Assembly: GCF_000003815.2 (NCBI RefSeq)
Contig: NC_049979.1
Location: forward strand, 11,068,471 to 11,132,470
DNA length: 64,000 nucleotides
From: Branchiostoma floridae
Taxonomy: Eukaryota; Chordata; Leptocardii; Amphioxiformes; Branchiostomatidae
Reading direction: 5' to 3'
Under the pieces are notes generated by a model that worked only from the letters and a program-made list of their open reading frames with translations, did not search any database and was not told the origin of the DNA. This document shows, in pieces, positions 58,960 to 64,000 of this stretch. The translations under genes and the position numbers were made by a program. How positions within the stretch are numbered: the stretch's first letter is position 1; each line of letters begins with the position of its first letter.

Positions 58960-61644
58960 TTATCGCCTGTTGTGATTTTCCAGAAGCGCAGCATGTCTTT
59001 GTGGCCTCATTTGGTCCATCTTTCGGAACAGCTCTTCAGGCGTCGGCCGCTTTGTTGGGTCGACTATCCAGCAGGACCTGATGATGCGGTACACCGACAG
59101 CGGACAGTTCTCCGGCTGCTGCAGACGGACTCCTTTCTTCAGCAGCTCCAATAGTGTGCACACGTCCGGGTGCAGCGGCCCGCCAGCATAGCGGGGCTCC
59201 TCCCCAAAGCTGGCGATCTCCCACAGCAGCACGCCGTACGACCACACGTCACTCTCGCATGTGTACACCCCGTCCCGTAACGACTCCAGGGCCATCCACT
59301 TCAACGGCAACAACTCCTCCTCCCCGCCCTGGTTGGTACGTTTGTACGCCGACGACACGTAAATGTCACGCGACAGCCCGAAATCCGCGATCTTCGCCAC
59401 TTTCCTGTCGCTGATGACAATATTACGAGCTGCGACGTCCCTGTGCACGATCTTCAGACGTGCCAGCTCCGATAGCCCACAGGCTACGTCACAAGCAAAC
59501 CCCAGGCGCTCCAACAGTTTGCTATTTCCCGTGGTCTTGTAGTGTTCGCGCAGACTCCACAGGTACCGTCGCAGTTCTTCATTGCTCGCGTACTCTACAA
59601 GGATGTACTGAGGCTCAGACTTGGTAACAACGCCATAAAGCTTCACCACGTTCGGGTGTCCCTCTTTGTCCTCGTGGATCCTGGCGAGGATGTCCATTTC
59701 GCGGCGAAAGTCACGGACAGCAGAGGCTGTCATGCGCTCGGGCCGGATACTTTTGGCGGCCACCAAAACCTGGTAGCCTTCGGGCACGCGCAGTTTTCCC
59801 CGTACCACATGGCCGAACTCTCCCTCACCGATCATGTGTTCGAACTGAATGTCCTCTTTGTCTACTTCCCATGGTGAAAGAGTTTCTATCATGTTTAAGT
59901 CTTCAGCTGGGTGTTCAGGTCTTCGACGACCCCGTCTTACCAGGATACCGGTCACTATACATCCGATTAGAGCAATGGTCGGGATAACGGACGCCAACAC
60001 TACAACAACGACTCGGTTCTCATCAGGAATGGAGACGTTCTGACAAAACTCACCCGACTGTCCTTCAGCACAAATACAGCTTCCATTCACTGAATCACAC
60101 GAAGCGTCGTTTTCACATTTGCACTCCAAGCTGCAGTTGAACCCGAATGTGCCAGGTGCGCATTTGTGCTCACACCTGTCTCCATGACGGCCCGGAGGAC
60201 ATAGACAACCCTCCCACCTGTCACACGTCCCGCCGTACTCACAGTCACACACTTGGCTGCAAACTTCCCCATGGTAGTTAGGTCGGCATTCCGTAGCGTT
60301 CAGAACGTAAGTCGCATTAAACAGTTGTTCGTCTTTCGCCTGTACCAGACAACTATATCTACCGTTATCCGATTCTAGGATAGTTTGAAAGCTAAAGGAA
60401 CTGTTCTGTACGTTCCCTTCCTCGATGACTTTTGTGTCGTTCTGTCTGTTACCTATTTGGTAAGCCCAAGTCATATTTGCTACGTGGATGTTTGCAGCCA
60501 GACAGGTTAGTGTCAGATTGGTATCGATGTACTTCACAACTGAATCACCAGGTGTCTCTACGATGACGACCTCAGGCCAGGGAATATCACAGGCTCGTCC
60601 TCTCCAGCCAGGACGGCACTTACAGGCACCGTTAAAGCCATGGCAACGGGCTCCGTTCTTGCAAACACAGTCCTTGTCACAGTACAAACCGTACCGACCC
60701 TCAGGACATCCTGTAACGTTGTACTGAAATGTGTACACAAGCTGATTTGTTCCCCCATTGAGCGCGATGTTAGCGCTACATCGCACCCAGTACGGTGATG
60801 TGGACCATATATCATTTAACTCTATAGTAATGACATTGCGGTCACCTTTATCAATTTGAAAGTGACCACTTCTTAGCCATTGGGGGTAGTCTTCATTGAG
60901 AGAAATGTCAAAAAAAGAAATCTTCCCTTTATCCTTCCTCTCTCGGTCGTGACACTTTAGTTGAAGCCTACCTTGTTGTGGCCCTTGGAGCAGCGAGAAG
61001 AGTGTAGTCGAGTCTGAATCCCATTCGCTCCCGGTAATAGCGATTCTTGCAGAACAATCATCTTTCAATAGGAAGTTACTCGGAAAGTTCCTCGCGTATT
61101 TCCTCGAGGTCTTAAGATAGTCCCGGTATGACAAAAATTGATCTCCGATTGAAACTTGGATTCCGTCACTGCTGAGTACGGTATAATACCCGCCCCGCTG
61201 TATGCCCAAAAGGACTGGCGCTTCGCACCGTTTATCATAGAATGGTGGGTATCCCGGCACGTCTATCACTTCAATGACGATGATCACGTACAGGACAGTC
61301 CTATAAGTGGTGTTTGTTAGCTCCACCGTCAGGTTGTATCGCGAGTGGAACTTGTAGTCCAGCGGAGCCGCCAAAATCAACGCCAAGTCCTCCGCACGAA
61401 CCCCAAACCGCCCCGAATCGTCCCCTGTGGTGATGTTTACTGACCAAAACGCCCCATTGCCGCCTTGTGCAGAACCAACGCTGGCGTTGAGAAAATCTCT
61501 CAGCTGCACCACTGTGCTACCAACTGAAACATCCTCGGGTATTGCGACATTTTCCACCAAAACGAAAAGTTCCTGATAAGCATGGAGACCAGATAGCAGC
61601 ACGACTAGCAGAAGTGCCGCACTGAACGTCCCATGTCGTGTCAT
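58960..61644 (-). CDS. Intronless receptor tyrosine kinase with cadherin-like, EGF and Ig ectodomain, 894 aa
   Basis: The first true ATG is 61644; the frame extends upstream only via GTG. Residues 1-22 form a signal peptide (GTFSAALLLVVLLSGLHA). Residues about 25-121 look cadherin-like (ENVAIPEDVSVGS, LAAPLDYKFHSRYNLTVEL). About 122-310 is unrecognised. An EGF-like module follows (about 315-352, CPEGRYGLYCDKDC), then an Ig domain (about 361-447, ending GRYSCLV), two or three EGF modules (about 451-535), and a membrane helix (about 545-570). The kinase domain spans about 598-881: glycine loop GEGEFGHVV, VAAKSI lysine, HRDVAARN catalytic loop, DFGLSRD, PLKWMALESL and DVWSYGVLLWEIAS. All catalytic residues are present, so an active tyrosine kinase is expected; HRDVAARN replaces the usual HRDLAARN. 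Amphioxus is known for extra RTKs. No exact vertebrate orthologue is recognised; Tie-like EGF/Ig features are suggestive only. Confidence 0.9.
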   Translation of the reverse strand: MTRHGTFSAALLLVVLLSGLHAYQELFVLVENVAIPEDVSVGSTVVQLRDFLNASVGSAQGGNGAFWSVNITTGDDSGRFGVRAEDLALILAAPLDYKFHSRYNLTVELTNTTYRTVLYVIIVIEVIDVPGYPPFYDKRCEAPVLLGIQRGGYYTVLSSDGIQVSIGDQFLSYRDYLKTSRKYARNFPSNFLLKDDCSARIAITGSEWDSDSTTLFSLLQGPQQGRLQLKCHDRERKDKGKISFFDISLNEDYPQWLRSGHFQIDKGDRNVITIELNDIWSTSPYWVRCSANIALNGGTNQLVYTFQYNVTGCPEGRYGLYCDKDCVCKNGARCHGFNGACKCRPGWRGRACDIPWPEVVIVETPGDSVVKYIDTNLTLTCLAANIHVANMTWAYQIGNRQNDTKVIEEGNVQNSSFSFQTILESDNGRYSCLVQAKDEQLFNATYVLNATECRPNYHGEVCSQVCDCEYGGTCDRWEGCLCPPGRHGDRCEHKCAPGTFGFNCSLECKCENDASCDSVNGSCICAEGQSGEFCQNVSIPDENRVVVVVLASVIPTIALIGCIVTGILVRRGRRRPEHPAEDLNMIETLSPWEVDKEDIQFEHMIGEGEFGHVVRGKLRVPEGYQVLVAAKSIRPERMTASAVRDFRREMDILARIHEDKEGHPNVVKLYGVVTKSEPQYILVEYASNEELRRYLWSLREHYKTTGNSKLLERLGFACDVACGLSELARLKIVHRDVAARNIVISDRKVAKIADFGLSRDIYVSSAYKRTNQGGEEELLPLKWMALESLRDGVYTCESDVWSYGVLLWEIASFGEEPRYAGGPLHPDVCTLLELLKKGVRLQQPENCPLSVYRIIRSCWIVDPTKRPTPEELFRKMDQMRPQRHAALLENHNRR

Positions 61645-61789
61645 CTTTTCTTTATCGGGCAGTGGCACTATAATACCACGTTTCCTTCCTCTGTCGACTT
61701 GTCAACAATTTTTCCGTGTCACCTTCTCTTATCAGGAAGCCAACTAACGTTACTGATGCTTGTCTTGTTTCCTCTTCTGTTGGACTGCC

Positions 61790-61842
61790 ACATCCTCGGG
61801 TATTGCCCATCCATTTCCCACCAAAACGAAAAGTTCCTGATA
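61790..61842 (-). pseudogene. Duplicated fragment of RTK N-terminal coding sequence
   Basis: ACATCCTCGGGTATTGC, CCACCAAAACGAAAAG and TTCCTGATA match 61529-61578, which encodes residues ELFVLVENVAIPEDV of the RTK, at about 90% identity over some 50 bases. It lies upstream of the intact start codon in the same orientation and has no open frame into the gene. Confidence 0.7.
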
Positions 61843-62059
61843 CTCCTGGATGCCTCTTTCTTATGGCTAGACAAAATCAAAGCAAAATAGTCAATTTCAC
61901 TGCTCTTTGTCTCAATGACGGCCCGGAGCACAATGGACAACGAAAGGTTGCTCGCGGAAATAGGTTTGAAAAAATTAAAATTTAGTACTCACCTTAGGCT
62001 GCCATGTTGTTGTATAGACTTTACTTTATCCAAGTACGTCGTCGTTGGATTCATTTACA

Positions 62060-62064
<5 letters not shown>

Positions 62065-62121
<57 letters not shown>

Positions 62122-62135
62122 GCGCGCGCACACAG
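62065..62135 (+). repeat. CA microsatellite
   Basis: About 27 CA units followed by a short CG/CA-mixed run. Confidence 0.98.
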
Positions 62136-62744
62136 TTTGCCACGTACATGCGTCTTTTCCTCCCAAGTAGATTCCTTCGGAAACAGGATTTTACCAACTT
62201 TCTAGCATAAAACGATTAATTAAAAAACCAGAGGAAACACTCATTGAGGGCATGCCTCTCCAGTAATTGTTGAAAAATGTTCTAGTCTCTTACACAAATT
62301 GATAGAAATAAACATATGCTATCTATAACGAAATTATAGCTACTTACGTAGGTCGCCTTCAAGCCCTGCTCATGAGAACGTAACAGAAGGCAGGATTTGT
62401 ACAATAGATGCCTTTGCCACTATCGTTAAAATTTCTTTCTCACAGGGGGAGAGACTTTATCTTGCAGTGCGGATTTGTCCCGGTGCCACTTCCGGCTGCA
62501 CTGTCGTCTAACCTGTCCGTTCACCTGAGGAAAACTATTCAAATGTTTAAGTCTCACCTCTGACATGGGAAGCTACTTGGAAGCGTATAAACATCATAGC
62601 ATGCAGTATAAGTAAATGTTTTTTCAAAGGATAGGATATACCGTTATAGGATAGCTGTAGATAGGGACGACGGATTTCCATGTTGTCGAAAATGAGCAAC
62701 ATTACATACGTTATGCAAATTAGAACCTAATCCAATGTAGTAAA

Positions 62745-62925
62745 GTAGGTCACACCTTGTGTTGTGTCGTTGTATTGTTTTGGCCCGACACGGAAACGAC
62801 CTGCCTGATTCTGAACAATGGGATATCACTATGTGACGCACAGGTTCCGAAGAGAAAGGAGGACCAAACCACTACAACTTAAGTACCGATTCATTGCACA
62901 CTGATCTTTATGACAGAACTCGTCT
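62745..62925 (-). promoter_or_regulatory. Candidate first exon/promoter block B (upstream of RTK)
   Basis: Paralogous to block A at 57700-57935: CCCGACAC, CTGCCTGATTCTG, AGGACCAAACCACTACAA and TTATGACAG occur in the same order. On the minus strand it is followed by a donor-like AAG then GTGTGA. It could be a noncoding first exon of the RTK gene; this is inference. Confidence 0.35.
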
Positions 62926-64000
62926 AATTATATATAACTACCACAACAGTCAAGCAGGTGTGATGTAATATATTATATATAAGAGAGAGAGAGAAGAGAG
63001 AGACCTTTTGATGTAAGGAAAAGGTAATGTAGGTTTGAGTCCCCAGCAGGTTGCTCTTGAACTGCAGAGACATTTTAGTTCATTAGACACCTGTCTCGTC
63101 TTTACCCCAAGGCGGCACTACATGTAGATTTGGACAACCCAGTAACACCAGGGAAGCCTCACAAGCCGAAAAAATCACTCCTGGTAGATCCGCCATGCTG
63201 TTCATCAAGCATGCATTCAAGATATAATTGCTACAATTTCATTTGCCATTCGCTTATAGATTGCTTCCATTCCGTGCAGTCAGCACCAATGGACCCAAAA
63301 CACTTCAGATGACACAAAGCAGTGCAGTATGTACTTTGTATTAAAATGCGACACACATGGAAAGCTTTGTCTAAAATGTTTCTACACAAATACATATCTG
63401 GGAAAATATACTGTTTTCGTATATGATTTGTTTTCTCCTTCTTATAAATTTGGCTATGTGCATAGTACTAGTAGCATATACAGTTCAACTAACTTGCGGC
63501 AATACGACAGCCTTGTTATCATTTCATGTTACCTCGGCGCACAGCTGAATTCGAAATACATACCCATTATCACAAAACTGATCTGTCGTAAAATCTAACC
63601 TTTATGTGTTTATGTCAGGGCAGCCAGGTTTCAAACGGGTATACAATACCAAGCAATATTTCAATCAATAACAGTTATATGTCCGACATAACAAGCCCAA
63701 GCAGTAAACGTTATGTGAAGGTTAAGACCGCATGATAAAAAGAAAAGCAGTAGATGATTTAAGGATTGAACAAATACTAAACCATGGTTCTAAAATCACT
63801 ACAAAACACACCTTCAACATGTTTATCAGTTAATCCTCTGATTAAAACACTGTGCCTTTTGATTCACAGTATACAAACACTATGCAGTGTATTATCTATT
63901 TACAACCATGGCTTTGTAGTACCAGAGAAAAAAATTAATTGTATGGATACATATTATTTGCCAATATAATACTTAAATGTATGTAGCAATTAATTAATTA

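Larger units (their letters stand above)
61645..64000. other. Upstream flank of RTK gene and window end
   Basis: Contains a decayed copy of RTK N-terminal coding sequence (61790-61842), a minus-strand GTGAGT donor at about 61992 (possible 5' UTR exon end), a CA microsatellite, duplicated block B (62745-62925) and a GAGAGA tract near 62980-63002. From 62931 to 64000 I see only AT-rich sequence with no gene. Confidence 0.45.

Overview
This is a eukaryotic, intron-bearing window. I infer an amphioxus (Branchiostoma species). The genes are compact chordate-type orthologues with GT-AG introns. An intronless LRR-Ig receptor and an intronless receptor tyrosine kinase fit the expanded families described in amphioxus. 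The noncoding DNA is full of short DNA transposons and AACGTTA-rich sequence. The species call rests on family knowledge and was not checked by a search. One assembly gap of 100 N lies at 53243-53342.

Layout. 1-6.3 kb: last five coding exons and 3' region of a PP2A B56 regulatory subunit (+). 9.2-10.2 kb: a single-exon gene for a disordered protein I do not recognise (+). 16.2-19.7 kb: a four-exon MFSD6-like transporter (+). 21.1-24.0 kb: an intronless LRR-Ig transmembrane receptor (-), head to head with EMC7 (+, 25.5-27.9 kb). EMC7 is convergent with TOMM20 (-, 30.3-33.1 kb). 38.0-56.0 kb: a complete 11-coding-exon SLC1 glutamate transporter of EAAT type (-). Its 8.5-kb intron holds, on the opposite strand, a 24-ankyrin-repeat protein ending in a SOCS box (42.6-45.3 kb). 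59.0-61.6 kb: an intronless receptor tyrosine kinase (-).

The genes do not form an operon or one pathway. They are a chordate mix of housekeeping genes (EMC7 in ER membrane insertion, TOMM20 in mitochondrial import, B56 in phosphatase targeting) and lineage-specific intronless genes (LRR-Ig, ankyrin-SOCS, RTK).

The most informative noncoding finding is a family of four elements: 13261-14043, 33585-35689, 45580-47568 and 51684-52770. All begin AAC(A/T)AGAG and end in a hairpin followed by TAA, and in all of them a 5' subterminal segment is complementary to the 3' hairpin. One copy sits in one arm of a large inverted repeat (51447-54158) whose other arm keeps the empty site. That pair shows insertion without a target duplication longer than two bases. 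This is Helentron/HINE-like behaviour. Two of the four copies are nearly identical 2-kb direct repeats about 10 kb apart, with the last three transporter exons and the ankyrin-SOCS gene between them. Several foldback MITEs with 8-9 bp target duplications are also resolved.
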